Origin: Rhizophagus irregularis
Lineage: Eukaryota > Glomeromycota > Glomeromycetes > Glomerales > Glomeraceae
Direction: 5' to 3'
Assembly: GCF_026210795.1 (NCBI RefSeq)
Contig: NC_089429.1
Span: 1,550,001-1,614,000 of the forward strand
DNA: 64,000 nucleotides
This document shows positions 10,868 through 23,224 of this stretch, one piece after another. Below the pieces are notes generated by a model. That model searched no databases. It saw only the letters and a list, made by a program, of their open reading frames with translations, and was not told the origin of the DNA. The position numbers were made by a program, and so were the translations under genes. Each line of letters begins with the position of its first letter. Within the stretch, counting starts at the first letter, position 1.

Positions 10868-11711
10868 CAATATAATAAAAAAAAATTTTTTTATAAAATT
10901 ATATATTTATTTTCATATATATTATTTTTAATATTTTTTATTTATTTTAATATTTTTTATTTATTAATATTATTAATTCGCAATTCGTAAAAAAGTAAAC
11001 ATGAAAAAATTTACATTACATTTATATAATGATCGGTAGGAATAGTAGTGATAATAAAATGCGTTAATATTCGTTAATACCAATAATTAAATGCGTTAAT
11101 ACTAAGAATCTCTAATCGTTTTAGATCTAAACATGAATAACGACGATACTTGATGTAAAACTCGTTTCTATTAGTTAGTAAATAGTATGTACATGAGAGG
11201 TAACAGCAATCCAAAAGGCGCGTTACTTTATAAACTGGTAAACTTTATAGAATAAAATAACAGCTAAAGGAAACAAAAATAATGAGATATTACTAAGGTA
11301 TACAAGGTATAGGTATCATGTATCATTCAGCGATATTAAAACAGCACCAAGTTATGTATGATAAGTTTATATGAAGTTTATATCAACGACGAAGTTTAAT
11401 TTTCTAGATCTTTTATTAAAAATTGGAATAATAATGAATTTCTAAGTATTTTTCTATTTATTATTTTATTTAAGAATTTTTTTATAATAAAACTTGCTTA
11501 GTAATACAGTATATAATAAAATCAATAAAATCAATAAAATAAGTTTCATATTGCATAAAAAATTTTTTTATTTAATTAAATTTTTTTATTTAATTAATTA
11601 TATTAATATATTTATTATAAAAGATTATTAAGGAAAGGTAAAAAAATTAAGTAAATTTAGAATGTGACGAAGGTGGATAAGGAAATAACGCGAGCGTGAT
11701 GGTAGTTGCAG
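10868..11711. other. Intergenic, nothing recognised
   Basis: AT-rich, with A/T homopolymers near 10880-10980 and 11480-11600. No supported gene. Confidence 0.5.
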
Positions 11712-11873
11712 ATGGTATGTGTATATGGTGGCGGCGGCGGTTATTGTGGTGGAGGAGGAAGTAATTGTAGTAAAGGAAGTGATCGAAAAAGTAATTATAG
11801 AGACGGAAAAGGTGATCGTGATGAAGCGATTATTGTGATGTTTGCAGATATTTTCAGTTTTACTATAATATAA
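11712..11873 (+). CDS. Possible small Gly-rich protein
   Basis: An ATG at 11712 opens a 53-codon frame beginning MVCVYGGGGGYCGGGGSNC, then a basic/acidic stretch and a hydrophobic end (VMFADIFSFTII). The segment 11700-11820 is unusually GC-rich for this region. No splice partner, promoter or homologue was found; it could equally be a GGN microsatellite. Tentative. Confidence 0.2.
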   Translation: MVCVYGGGGGYCGGGGSNCSKGSDRKSNYRDGKGDRDEAIIVMFADIFSFTII

Positions 11874-14058
11874 AAACTTGATACACGATTATAATATGGT
11901 TGAATTACGGTTAAATGGGTTAAATGATATTAAATGTATATTATAGAAACGCGGTTCTGTTATAATAAAATAACTTGATCGCTAATATTATTATAAATTA
12001 TAAGTTAATTTAAAATAAATACATTGTAGGTAAACAGTCATATATATTACTTTTTAAATACATTCACAATTCACAATTAAAGTAAAATGATCTCCCATCG
12101 TACAATTGTAACGATTGTACTAAAATAAACGTATATTTCGTATATTTTCAAATATTGTACAATAATCGCACAATTTTTATATCCTAAACTTTTATTGCAC
12201 AAAAGTTGAACGTTTTCTGTATACTTAATTTAAGTTTATTTTCAATTGTACAAAGATCGCACATTTTCAATACACTATAAAATCGACATGGCCATTTTTA
12301 TCCAAAAAACTGCAATAATTGTATGATTTCCGCACGGACTTGAACAAATATTGCACAAAAATTGGATGATCTTTTTTCATAGGGCATGAATATGATAATA
12401 CATTTACGGAAAATAACTAAAATTTAAGCAACTAGTCAGGTGACATCACCTATGAAAATTAAAATTATGTGAACCCGGTAAATTTTCTAACGTCATAAAA
12501 AATAGTAGCCAGATTTGGGATAATTTCCATGCTTTGAGGCTATAAATGGAATAGAATAAAGGAATCTATAAATAAAGTGAATATCATGAACTAGGACACT
12601 TTGGGCAAATGGATCAGGTTCGATAATGGGTAGGTCCTCTTACTTGATTATTAATATGACATTTTATAGTATACTTTTTTAATTAATTGCGTATATCATT
12701 CAGTAAATATTTTTTTAGTAAACAAATTCTAATATATAAATAAATTCATGGATAAATTTAATTTTTTTTAATAAAATAAAATAAAAACAATTTTTCTAAT
12801 AAATAATAAATGTTTTAGTAAATAAGATAATTTTTTTCTTATAAATAGATATGATAATTTTCTTTTTTTTATAGATAATTGTAATAACTTTTTTTTCATA
12901 ATGTCATTCTTTCGAAGTAATTACATAAAAAGTTACTTTTTTTATGTTTAATAGATATGATAACTTTTAATAAATAACATGAGAAAATTAACCTAATCTA
13001 GTTAAAATAATAAAAAATCGTTCAAAAGAAACTGATTTTTATTAAAAATTAATAAAAATCATTTAATTTCTTTATTATAACCAAAAGAAACTTATTTTTT
13101 ATTAAAAATAATTCCTCTTTATTACAATTGAAAAAAAAAAGATTTGTTCCTTATAAAAATCATACCTACTCTTGAAAAAAATAATTTTTTATTAAAATCG
13201 AGAATCAAAAAAAAACGATTTATTATTTTTAGCAAGAATTTTTTTTTTTTTAAAAAAAAAAATAACAATCGATCAACAAAATTTTAAAAGCAAAAAATAC
13301 ATGTATATGATCCATATATTCAATGGTTATATTTGATGACACAGGTTTTGTAAAAGTTAGGGTAATAAGTTGCTTTCAAATCTGCTTAGCTTAATAAGCT
13401 TAAGCGTGTTGTTAAATTAAATGACATTTGTCATTTATCATACTTTTTTATAGTAAAATCGATGTCATTTAATATCATTTGATGTCATTTCAATTTCATT
13501 TCAGTGTCATTTGACAACACTTATAAGTATAGCACAAGCTTACTTTCAGTAATTAACTAATCATGTGAAACCGCAACAATCATGTGATCAGAGCAGCAAT
13601 CAGGTGATTGTGTAACAAGTGAAAGAAAGGTTAGATCGTTATTGTTGTTCACATTTTATTTGTTTCCTTTCTTGGTCTGGTTTCATTTCATTATTTTCTA
13701 TGACGAAATTTTAGTAATTACGCCCACACCTCAAAAAAAAAAATACTTTCTCTAGTTGATCATATGCGTCTTAACTAAATAAGTAAAAAATAATAAAGCC
13801 ATTACATACAGTATTGTTATGCATTAGCTCTTCGTTAAAGAACTTTTAAATTTAAAACGGATTTTTCCGTTATTAAAAATTCCATGAGGAAATATAGAAA
13901 TACTATCGTATCATTAACAGAAAGTTCCATCTTTATCAAACTCTTAATAGTGTATCATTCAGATTTCAGATATAAATAAAATACGTTTAAATTTTTTCAA
14001 ATTCATTATCATTTTTGATACTTGTTTAATAACATATACTAATAATTAACATGATAAA
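11874..14058. other. Long intergenic stretch upstream of kinase gene 1
   Basis: No gene is supported. Around 12470-12510 a GTGAACCCGGTAAATTTT...AGTAGCC phrase resembles the terminal motif of the element at 19.1-19.4 kb. Poly-A/T runs dominate 12650-13270. ATCATGTGA occurs near 13560 and again near 13580, within 500 bases of the kinase start. Confidence 0.45.
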
Positions 14059-16538
14059 ATGGAATTGGTGAATACGAATGATGAAAATTCATTTGACCCG
14101 ACGCCAAGATTAAAATCTAGTCCTATACCAATTAAATTTCTTTCTTTTAATAGAGGTGATGAAAAGTGTTTTAATTGTGGAGAAGAATATATTGAGACAC
14201 TTCTTTGTTTTTGGCAAAATTATTGCAAAAAATGTTTATCGCGTTATATTAATGATATAACTGATAATAGTAATACATACTTGGACGTATATATTTACAC
14301 AATGGACTTGGAATGTAGTAATCATGAAATAAATAGGACAAAAGTATCACAAAATATTCAAGAATTCTGTGGAAATTGTGAGAGAATTTTATGCTTTAGA
14401 CAAATATATGGATATATTCGAAGTAATTATGGTATTGATAATGATAAAGTGGTTGAAAAGGTGGTTGGAAGTAAACAAGATTGTAAATTATGTGGAAAGT
14501 CGTTATCACTCAAATATGAAGTATCAGTAATTCTTGCATTATGTTCGGATTGTTATCTAGTTTCTTCTGAATGGATAGAATCAACTTGGGTTAAAAAGCG
14601 AATTTTGATTCTTTACTTACCATGGTGGCATAATGGTCCTTATTGTGACGCATGTAATTCAAAGTTAATATTTACATCAGATTGTCAAAAGTATTGTGCG
14701 AATTGTTGTATATTTTATGTTGGATGCAGATATTGTTTAACAACAAACATTATTTTTGGACCTATACTTGAATCTAAATGTAAAAAATGTAAAAGAATAT
14801 CACTTATCATAAATAGTAGAGAATACAGCGATATTGATGTTTTTCTTCTTAATAATGTTTTACACGGTAACTTTGAGTTATCTGACACTGTAAATATTGT
14901 AAAAAATATTGGTGAAATTTTTAATATAAACGATAGTTTAAATACTCTATTTAAAACACGAAAAAGTAAACCACCAATTAATTGGACACCGTATTTTCAA
15001 TTTGAAAATGTAAAAGAAATGACAAAAGGAGGTTATGGTATTATACATAAAGCAACTTGGTTGAGTAATAATGAAACTGTCATTTTAAAAAGATTTGAAA
15101 ATTCTAAAAATAGTAGAAAATATTTCTTGAATGAGGTAAATATTTTAAATATTCATTGAATAATTTTTTGTTAAAATTAATCTTTAATTAAAATCTTTAA
15201 ATTTTATAGTTAGAATCATATCGATATTGCATTGACGAATCACTTCGTGGTCATATAATCAAAATTTATGGTTTTACAAGGGATCCTGAATCAGAAGATT
15301 ATATATTAGTTATGAAATATGCGTCAGAAGGAGATTTACATAAATACTTACAAAAGAGCTTTAAAAATATTACATGGAATAATCAAAAACTACGTATATT
15401 ATGGCAAATTTCAGAAGGGTAATTATATTTTAAACATATTCATTATATTCACAAATTTAAATTATTAATTTTTTTTAATTTAGACTTGAACATATCCATT
15501 ATAATAAATTTATACATCGAGATTTTCATAGCGGAAATATATTATTCGATTTAAATAGTAGTCGTACAGGCAAAAATTATCAATGGAAAATTGGTGATCT
15601 AGGATTATCACATTCTGTAGATAATAAATCATCAAATAATGAAATATATGGAGTTATACCTTATATTGCACCAGAAATATTTAAAGGGTCAGCATTTTTT
15701 AAAGAAGCTGATGTTTATAGTTTGGGTATGATTATGTGGGAACTTACAACAGGTTGTAAACCTTTTTCTAATGTTAAACATGATCATAGTCTTGTTTATA
15801 AAATTCTTGATGGAGAACGACCTGAAATTACAGAAGACACTCCAGAATGTTATGCTAATTTAATGAAAAGTTGTTGGGATCATGATCCAAAAAAAAGACC
15901 TTCTATAAAAGTGATTCGTAATACATTTGGTAGTTGGGCTTTTAGAGGTAAAAACAAAGCAGAATTTGAACAAGCTGAAGCAAAACGAAAGAAACTGATA
16001 GAATTAAAGAAGATTGGACCTGAATTTGCTGAAAAATATCACTCGGAGGCAATTTATACAAGTAGACTATTAAGTGATATAATTTCAAAATGTTCATCCA
16101 CTAATTCATTTTCAACAATTTCATATGGAAATAAACAAGGTATTACTAAAAATAAAGATAATTATAATTTAAATAATATCCTACTATAATTCATAAGATT
16201 TTTGTTATATACTTTAGATTCTAATTATATCTCAGAAGAATTAGAGCTTGATATAGATACTGAAAGGTATTTCAATTATATTTTAAGTGGTATTATTACA
16301 CTGTATACTAATTAATTGACATCAAATTGTCATTTAGTCTATCATCACAAAATTTAAGTATAAAAACTCAAAATTCTTTAAAGCGAAACATTGAAGAATT
16401 AAATTTTGAAACCGATGACGATAATGGTAAATATTTATTTGGCTTTTATGGTGTTTATTTTCATTTTTTATATATATATTTTTTATTTTAACCAATTCTA
16501 AAATATTTAAAGTAGAAAAACGTATTAAAACTAGATAA
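14059..16538 (+). CDS. Tyrosine-kinase-like protein kinase with Cys-rich N-terminus
   Basis: Six exons (14059-15135, 15210-15418, 15484-16139, 16218-16266, 16338-16426, 16513-16538) join in phase to 701 aa. The first 260 residues hold several CxxC pairs (CFNCGEEY, CKKC, CGNC, CKLCGK, CSDC, CDAC, CANC, CKKCKR), likely zinc-binding. The kinase domain has a Gly loop GGYGIIHKA, a lysine in VILKRFE, the catalytic loop HRDFHSGN, DLG in place of DFG, and APE in PYIAPEIF. The HRDxHxGN loop is typical of the TKL kinases expanded in Glomeromycotina. The tail is carried on three tiny exons ending KRIKTR. All key residues are present, so activity is expected; substrate and pathway are unknown. A reading through the 16140 donor would end at 16189 instead. 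Confidence 0.85.
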
Positions 16539-17855
16539 ACTAATTATAGACTCACGGTTATCAATAGAAGTCAATATTTAACTATTTATATAAGATTTTG
16601 TTGTATTTGTTTTTATATATATTCATAATAAATATCACTTAAATTTATTTTTACGAAACATAATTTGTGTTTTAAATGATTATAACTAATATTAAAATAT
16701 TTTATAAATTAATATCAAATATAAAATTCTTAACGAACTTGTTAAATGAAGTAAGTTGCATTCTTAGAAGTTTTTAGTAGATAAAGGACGATAATTTTTC
16801 AGTGAAAAACTTTCATTGTGAAATAAATAATAATTAGGGGAAATTTTTATTCTATTCTCAAAAGTCGTACTGAACTGGTAAAACACCATATATCTAAATC
16901 CTTTTCCTTTATTAGACGTTGCATAAAAATGACTTCAAAATATGCAATGACGAATTTCAACTCATCCGACGTTAACATTAACGGTACAAGAAATAACATT
17001 TTACAAAATCGAAGATTTACCGATTTAACTATAAAACGCTGAGGCGTTGAGCTACAAAGCACTTGAATTTAAAAAAAAAAATATTTCTCCTGATTCACAA
17101 AATGTTCCTTGCAAAAAGTTAATGATTTTTATCTCGTGATTTTAATATTACTATTAAAATCAGAGACAAAATAATTTTGTATCAACTCTCTTAGAATTTT
17201 AAAAAAGCTCTTTCGTGGATTAGATTACGAAAAAAAAGTATTTAATCATTATCGAAGATTTCTTAATTTGATATTATTGATTTCTATATTTTCATCATTT
17301 TTATAATTCTTAGTATATTGTAAGATCCCAAAAAATATCGGGGTGCTAAAAGCCTTATTGTCATAGCAGAATTGCACGATTATCGGTATGTTGCAATTTT
17401 GATATGTTGAATAATAAATAACAGATAATGAAACATGAATGTTTCACATACACAATTTTAATCCAGACGCTACATCCTAAAGCTCACGATAAAATGGATG
17501 TAATAGTTTTTTTTGATAGGATCCATTTGACATTTTTTTTACACTTAAACAATTTATTTATCTATATCGATATTGTTCAAATCAAAGATAATGATTTTAT
17601 TTTTTTCAAAATTAAAATTAATCATTATAACTATAAATTTACTAATTACAATTTTAATAATTTACTTTTGTAAGAAGAAGAAAAAATGGTACGTGATTTC
17701 CTTTTAAAAAATACCTAAAAAAGGTTAGTTCATCTATACTAACGGTATATAAAATTATTCCTGTGAAAAAAATATATATATACTTAAAATAAAATTGTAT
17801 ACTTTAAATAAACTCAAAACTTAAAAATTAAATATACTTAAAAGCGTTCAACGAT
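16539..17855. other. Intergenic, no gene seen
   Basis: AT-rich. Open frames on either strand near 16850-17060 and 17430-17670 lack recognisable content. The stretch near 17035-17060 (CGCTGAGGCGTTGAGCTAC) has some tRNA-like wording but cannot be folded into a cloverleaf. Confidence 0.4.
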
Positions 17856-17864
17856 CCTTCAAAT

Positions 17865-18451
17865 GGGATCCTCCCGAAATCCCGACAACCATAATCCCGA
17901 TGTGATAAAATCTTGACACTCCTATTCCTGACTAAGACAATATCCCGAATGATTAAAATACTGAAAGAATTATATCCCGAATAGTCCAAAATCTGGAATT
18001 CAAAATTCCCGAAAGTTCAAGTTACTGATGAGTCAAAATCCCGACACAATAAAGAAAAGAATTTTTTCATGTGACCATTTATGTAATAAATCGTAGTGAT
18101 TGCACAATTGTTAATAATTTGCATAATTTGCCAAGGAGTTATTATGTCAATTACTACTGCGTGATCTCACTATATATTATACTGTAACATGTAAGTCATA
18201 AATCAAAATTGCAATTTTTTATCATTTAAATTGGAAATAGTGCATATGTATTGTATATATGATTGTATTAATTGTCGCAAATAATATAATCAGTAGGAAA
18301 TGATCTTCCTAGTAAACAAAAATCAAAGAGATACTCAAAATTATAATATTGTGTTGGGATTTTGATCGGTCAGTATATTGTCTCTTTAGGAATACGTGCC
18401 TCAGGATTTTATCATATCGGGATTATGCTTGTCGGGATTTCGTGGTAAACC
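17865..18451. mobile_element. 587-bp inverted-repeat element (MITE/foldback) with 8-9 bp target duplication
   Basis: The left end (CGAAATCCCGACAA, then ATAATCCCGATGTGATAAAATC) reappears reverse-complemented at the right end (18360-18451), with about 100 bp of imperfect terminal inverted repeat. CCTTCAAAT at 17856-17864 and 18452-18460 flanks it as a direct repeat of 8-9 bp, depending on where the G/C-run end is set. No ORF is inside, so it is non-autonomous. TIRs starting with G and a 9-bp duplication would suit Mutator-like elements; 8 bp would suit hAT. The same AAATCCCGA(C/A) wording recurs at 24.43-24.54 kb. Confidence 0.8.
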
Positions 18452-18460
18452 CCTTCAAAT

Positions 18461-19065
18461 AGTCCAGGCTCAGTATGAATTGATTTCGACACTTGATTCA
18501 CAAGAATCTCAATAAACTTAATGACAAGTTGAAAAGTAAAATTATGTTTTCATTATCATTCTCAGAAAAATTCGCATTTTTGTCATGAAATCATCAATGA
18601 ATAAGGGAATTTGATCGATCTTGTTCTTGAATTGATATCGTAAATAACTTTACATTTTAAGCCTTAAAGATGTGACATGATTAGTTTTAAATTAAAAGGA
18701 TGTCAATATTTAGAATGGAAAATACTCACCGGAAACTTGACTTTCTTGAAATCAAATTCAAATCATGATATTATAGCATTAAAAATCGCCAAACTACACC
18801 AAGAACAGTCCAAGAACTTGAATAGTACAATGTATTGGGAATAATAATATTTAGATATTTGTAATGTATAAGATCAAAAACTATTTAAAGAAAAATCAAG
18901 TTAATAATTATTAATATTGACAAATAAAATACGCAACCTATTATAGCGAAAGTGAGTAAAATGTAATACCTTAATATTAATAAAAATTTAATAATAGCAG
19001 AATAATAATAATTTAAATAATATAATAATTACCGAAAATAATCGTCCGGATCATGTGCACAGATC
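18461..19065. other. Intergenic, nothing recognised
   Basis: AT-rich sequence between two inverted-repeat elements; no supported gene. Confidence 0.5.
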
Positions 19066-19075
19066 ATGTGTAACC

Positions 19076-19396
19076 GACGACCATAGCGTCGCCTCCAAAA
19101 AATGGTAGCCGGATTATTTTGCCAGTTCTTTAGTGTTAGGGTTAGGATTAGGGTTGGGATTAGGGTAAGGGGATTAGGATTAGGATTAGGATTAGGGTAA
19201 GGGGATTAAGGGTTAGGAATTCGTCACATAATGTCACACCTAACGTTTCTTTAATTTTATAATTATTCTGAGGACTTAGAAAATTTTTTATACGTAAAGT
19301 ACTAAATGTCACGTATTATTTATCACCTCTCAATAATATATGTAACCCGGCAAATTAGAACCGGCTACCATTTTTGGAGGCGACGCTAGGGTGGTT
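19076..19396. mobile_element. Inverted-repeat element enclosing telomere-like repeats
   Basis: The left arm (AGCGTCGCCTCCAAAAAATG and on to GGTAGCCGG...TTTTGCC) matches the reverse complement of the right arm near 19350-19396 (ending GGCGACGCTAGGGTGGTT), about 48 bp at high identity. ATGTGTAACC at 19066-19075 and 19397-19406 is a 10-bp direct repeat outside the arms, a candidate target duplication. Between the arms is a run of TTAGGG-like repeats. After the element a further partial right-arm motif (GTAACCTGGCAAC...GCTACCATTTTT) is seen to 19435. No ORF is inside. Confidence 0.65.
19131..19218 (+). repeat. Interstitial telomere-like TTAGGG/TTAGGAT repeats
   Basis: About 88 bases of TTAGGG, GATTAGGG and GATTAGGATTAGG variants, including GTTAGGGTTAGG and two GGATTAGGGTAAGGGG phrases. 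TTAGGG is the usual fungal telomere unit. Here it lies inside an inverted-repeat element, with transposons and genes on both sides, so it is interstitial rather than a chromosome end. Confidence 0.85.
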
Positions 19397-19406
19397 ATGT
19401 GTAACC

Positions 19407-20055
19407 TGGCAACAAATCCTGCTACCATTTTTTTTAACCAACAGATATTTATTTACCGTTACTTAAATAAACAACTAGTTACACGCACCCATACTCTTCA
19501 GCTAAATGTTATAAATAAAAAGTATAAAATAATTATGATCATAGAACTCAGAAGGATATTTAAAAACAATTTTATGTGGAATTCTGATGCCTCAAATACT
19601 CGAGTTGAAAAAACCCACAATTAAAAGAGTATACACATTTTAAGCCAATAATAAATTTTTTTTTTCTGTCACGCCTCACACCTTATACCCGTATTGTACT
19701 GTATATCCTTTTAAGTTAGTAATGTTTAAATAATTTTTGAATATTTAAGTATTTTTTAGTAAGGCATAATGATGAATTATCTTATTTAATAGTTAAATTA
19801 TCAACTTAAACGTGCATAGTACCAACATTTTTTAATAGGCATTTCACAACTTAATGAGTTTTATTCATTTAGCAATATCATATTTTTTCACTGCGAATTT
19901 ACTGAAAGAAAAAGTGGTTGAAGAATAAAAAAATATTTATTCTCCTGAAATTATTTGTTACATCAGTTTAACACGCTATATAATTAACTAGCCCAGTCGA
20001 ACCGGCAATTTTTGCACAGTCACGTGATCGCTTTTTATTCATCACATAGTCACGC
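19407..20055. other. Intergenic, left flank of hAT element
   Basis: No gene is supported. The sequence ending AGTCACGC (20048-20055) is the left copy of the hAT target duplication. GTCACGTGATCGC lies near 20020. Confidence 0.5.
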
Positions 20056-20162
20056 CAGAGACCCGGGAAAATTCCATTTTTATAATAAATGAATAAATCG
20101 GAATTTTTGCTGTATTATGGAATAAAATGGAATTTTCATAAATTTTAATGATTTTATTCCAA

Positions 20163-20168
20163 CACGTG
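20163..20168 (+). promoter_or_regulatory. CACGTG E-box-like site upstream of hAT transposase
   Basis: CACGTG sits 76 bases before the BED-finger ATG, inside the element. Similar CAYRTG sites lie close upstream of several genes here. Confidence 0.3.
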
Positions 20169-20243
20169 ATAATTAACCAATCATAGGTGTGGATTAGCGT
20201 ATTTAAATTTCATTTTCATCCCTTAAAAAATTTTTTAATCAAA

Positions 20244-22046
20244 ATGCCTCCAACTTCAACGGTTACTGTTTTTTCGCGTGCACGAGAATTTTCTGAAGAC
20301 TTTTTTGCGGATAATGGAAAACTTATGTGCCGTTTTTGTGATCATAGTATTAATTTTCAAACAAAAAATACAATTACTGCTCATATAGGTTCTAAAACAC
20401 ATATTCGTAATAAAAATGAGAAAAAAGAACAACAAATAAAAAAAAGACAACCAACTATTCAAACTATCCTTAATGCATCTGAAACTGCTGTAAATAATTT
20501 AGTAGATGCATTTGTAACAGCTGATATTCCATTAGAAAAAATAGATAAACTTCAAAATTGGTTGCGTAAAAATTGTAATGAAGGAGGCTTTATTCCAAAA
20601 TCAGATACTTTGCGTCGTGATTATTTACCAAAATTATTTGAAGATCATGTTAATCAACTCAAAGAATATTTTCGTGGCAGACAAGTTTCAATTATTATAG
20701 ATGAAACTACAGATAGTAAAGCACGAAGTGTAGTTAATATACTTTTTAGCTATAATGGTGTAACAAAATTAGTTCATGTTGATTATTTAGAAAATGTTAA
20801 CAATTGTACAATTGGACAACTTTTAATTCAAACTTTGGTTCAATGGGGAATTTCTTTTGATCTACCACAACTAATTGCATCAGATTCTGCAGCCTATATG
20901 AAGAAATGCTATCGTGATGTATTAAAACCACTCATGCCGCAACTAGTCCATCTGCCTTGTTTAGCACACATATTAAACCTTATTGGGTTAGTATATTTTT
21001 TATTTAATATAAATTGAAAATAATTAATTGACACCCACGCCTCTCTAAAAAATAAAAATATTTTAAATTACTTTTTAATGTATTAATAAGTTGTGCATCA
21101 ATTACTTGCAAATATCAAACAAACTTTCGTCTATAGTAGAAGTCGAAAAGTACGTTACATATCATATCTTCAACGTCAAGGAGTATCTAATCCAAAAAAT
21201 ATACCTTTATCTAATACAACAAGATGGAATACTTGGTTTCGTATGGCATTTCATGTATATCAAAATTTGGATTATATTCGTGGATTTTATAATGAAGAAG
21301 GCAAAGAAAATTCAACTCCAATAATTGAAAAGATAAATTCAGCTTTCACAGACCAACAAATCAATGGGTGTATTGAAATATATTTAACATTTATTCAGGA
21401 AAATGCACAGCAATTTGTAGCTGACCTTGATTTTTTTCAACAAGAAAATAAACCAATGTTTCCATTTATTGAACAAAGATTACAACAGCTTGAAGCACGA
21501 ATAACTATGGGAAAAACTATGACTAATGTTGGATCAACTATGGATTTAGTATTACAAAAATTTAATTCTCCTTTAACAGCATTTTGTCCAGTATTTCAAC
21601 AAGCATATCACGCAGCTTACAAAAAACTTGAAGATCATGTATTACAACATCCTGCACGTTCTTTATTTAGAGCTGTTCAAGTTTTTGACCCACGATTTTT
21701 ATCATTAACAACTGCTAATCGAGATATCTACTCCTATAAAATTATTAGAGAACTGGCTAATCCATCAACGTTTCTTATTCAAGAATGGTCAATTCATGTC
21801 AATATAAATTTAAATCTTATAGAATTTTCTGAATTAAATGAATTTTGGGATAAAGTTTCATTACAACTTCCTCTTTTAGAAAAAATAGCACGAAATTATA
21901 TATGGTTGCCAATCTCTTCCTGTGCGGTAGAAAGAAGTTTTTCTGCATATAATAAAATTTTAGATGACGATAGACAAAACTTAAGTCCGGAATCACTTAG
22001 ATTTCTTACTATGATGTATTTTAATAACCAAAATAGCGATAAATAA
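20244..22046 (+). CDS. hAT family transposase (zf-BED, DDE, C-terminal dimerisation)
   Basis: The start chosen is ATG at 20244 (MPPTSTVTVF), rather than the longer open frame from 20187. An N-terminal BED-type finger has CRFCDH and HIGSKTHIRN (C-X2-C...H-X5-H). The catalytic region shows IIIDETTDSKARS with the first Asp pair, LIASDSAAYMKKCYRD, and CLAHILNLIG, the hAT CxxH block. The C-terminus has WLPISSCAVERSFSAYNKI and LSPESLRFLTMMYFN, the hAT dimerisation region. An intron appears to run from the GTTAGT at 20987 to the AG at 21090, but joining there leaves the two frames one base out, and no alternative junction keeps the HILNLIG block. So the copy may carry a one-base indel, or the assembly an error. 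Confidence 0.85.
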
Positions 22047-22155
22047 TTACTATAATTAGTAAAATTTATATTGGAATAAAATCGGAATTTTTGCTGTTAT
22101 CGTGATAAAAATTTATGATTTGATATCGGAATATTCCCGGGTCTCTGAGTCACGC

Positions 22156-23224
22156 CCCGTCCGAGTTTCACTGTTTATATTTATCTGAGGGACTTGTTTT
22201 TTTCGAGTAGGTAAAACATTATTCATCACACCTTATTCGTCACTGTTTATTTTCACGTGTTAGTGCATAATGCCGTAATGCGGCCCTGTGTGCAAAATTT
22301 TGCTGGTGCGGCTGGGTAGTTCTATATAATTAGACAAGCTGCGCCGTGTGAAATCAAAAATCACATGATCAATACAATCATGAGTCATCATTGTATCATG
22401 CATTATATTATATATAATATTTACGCAATTTTTTATATTCTGTCGTATCTCCACTATCGTCATTTCTTACACCTTTCTCTTTCAGTTTGATCGTCCATTA
22501 TTAAGCATATTTATGATCATATTTATATTGTATGATTTGCCAGTTCCTGCTGACGGTTATAAAATAATACGGCCATTTAATACCATCGTTTTACCCACAT
22601 ACATTTTCCACCTTTTTCATTATTATTATAATAATGAAAAGTGGGAAGCTCAATGAAAAATCTTTTGCTTTATTAAAATCATTTATCTTTTATTTTTCAA
22701 AGAAATCATCTAACGTTTTTTGTATGATGTCTTTAAAAAAAGGTGGATTGACAGATTTACAAATTTTATATCAAGACATGGTTTTGGCATGTTAATCGAT
22801 TCTAGAAAAAATTATAACGTCGTAAAAAGCTGAATAAAAATCGGATGTCCCTGAAGAAACTCCAGACAATTGTACTTTTCATCATCTATGAACAAATAAA
22901 AAATTCTTACACACAAATATACAACGTCACAGATGTTACTACTACAAATACTAAAATAAGATTGATTATGTCATAAATCTTTATTGAGCAAAAAGAAGCA
23001 ATTGATCTTCATATACACGCGTCATATCATAACGTAAGAGATTTTTTTTTGTGGTTGCTGTACAGAATTGCTGGTAGTGACACATTATCCTAATACACAT
23101 CGTTTACGTTAAAGTTCAAATCCTAAATTTAGGCAAGACTTTATTAATAATTATTAGATGTGGTAAAAGTAATGATTTTTGTACAAAGCGAAAATGGTAT
23201 AATATCAGCAAAAAATATGGGTTA
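22156..23224. other. Intergenic, nothing recognised
   Basis: No supported gene. ATCACATGATC lies near 22360. Sequence composition is slightly less AT-rich near 22160-22340. Confidence 0.45.

Larger units (their letters stand above)
20056..22147 (+). mobile_element. Complete hAT DNA transposon with TIRs and 8-bp target duplication
   Basis: The left end CAGAGACCCGGGAAAATTCC and the reverse complement of the right end (CAGAGACCCGGGAATATTCC) match at 19 of 20 positions. The 8-bp AGTCACGC flanks both ends (20048-20055 and 22148-22155), the hAT-typical duplication length. A subterminal phrase CGGAATTTTTGCTGT occurs near both ends in direct orientation. The 2,092-bp element holds one transposase gene. 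The exact TSD suggests a fairly recent insertion. Confidence 0.95.

Noticed and set aside
17030-17065. Possible tRNA fragment (GCGTTGAGCTAC region)
   Set aside because: No cloverleaf, anticodon stem or T-arm GTTCRA motif could be drawn on either strand.
19131-19218. True chromosome end
   Set aside because: The TTAGGG tract is only 88 bp, is degenerate, lies between inverted repeats and is followed by 44 kb of genes and transposons.
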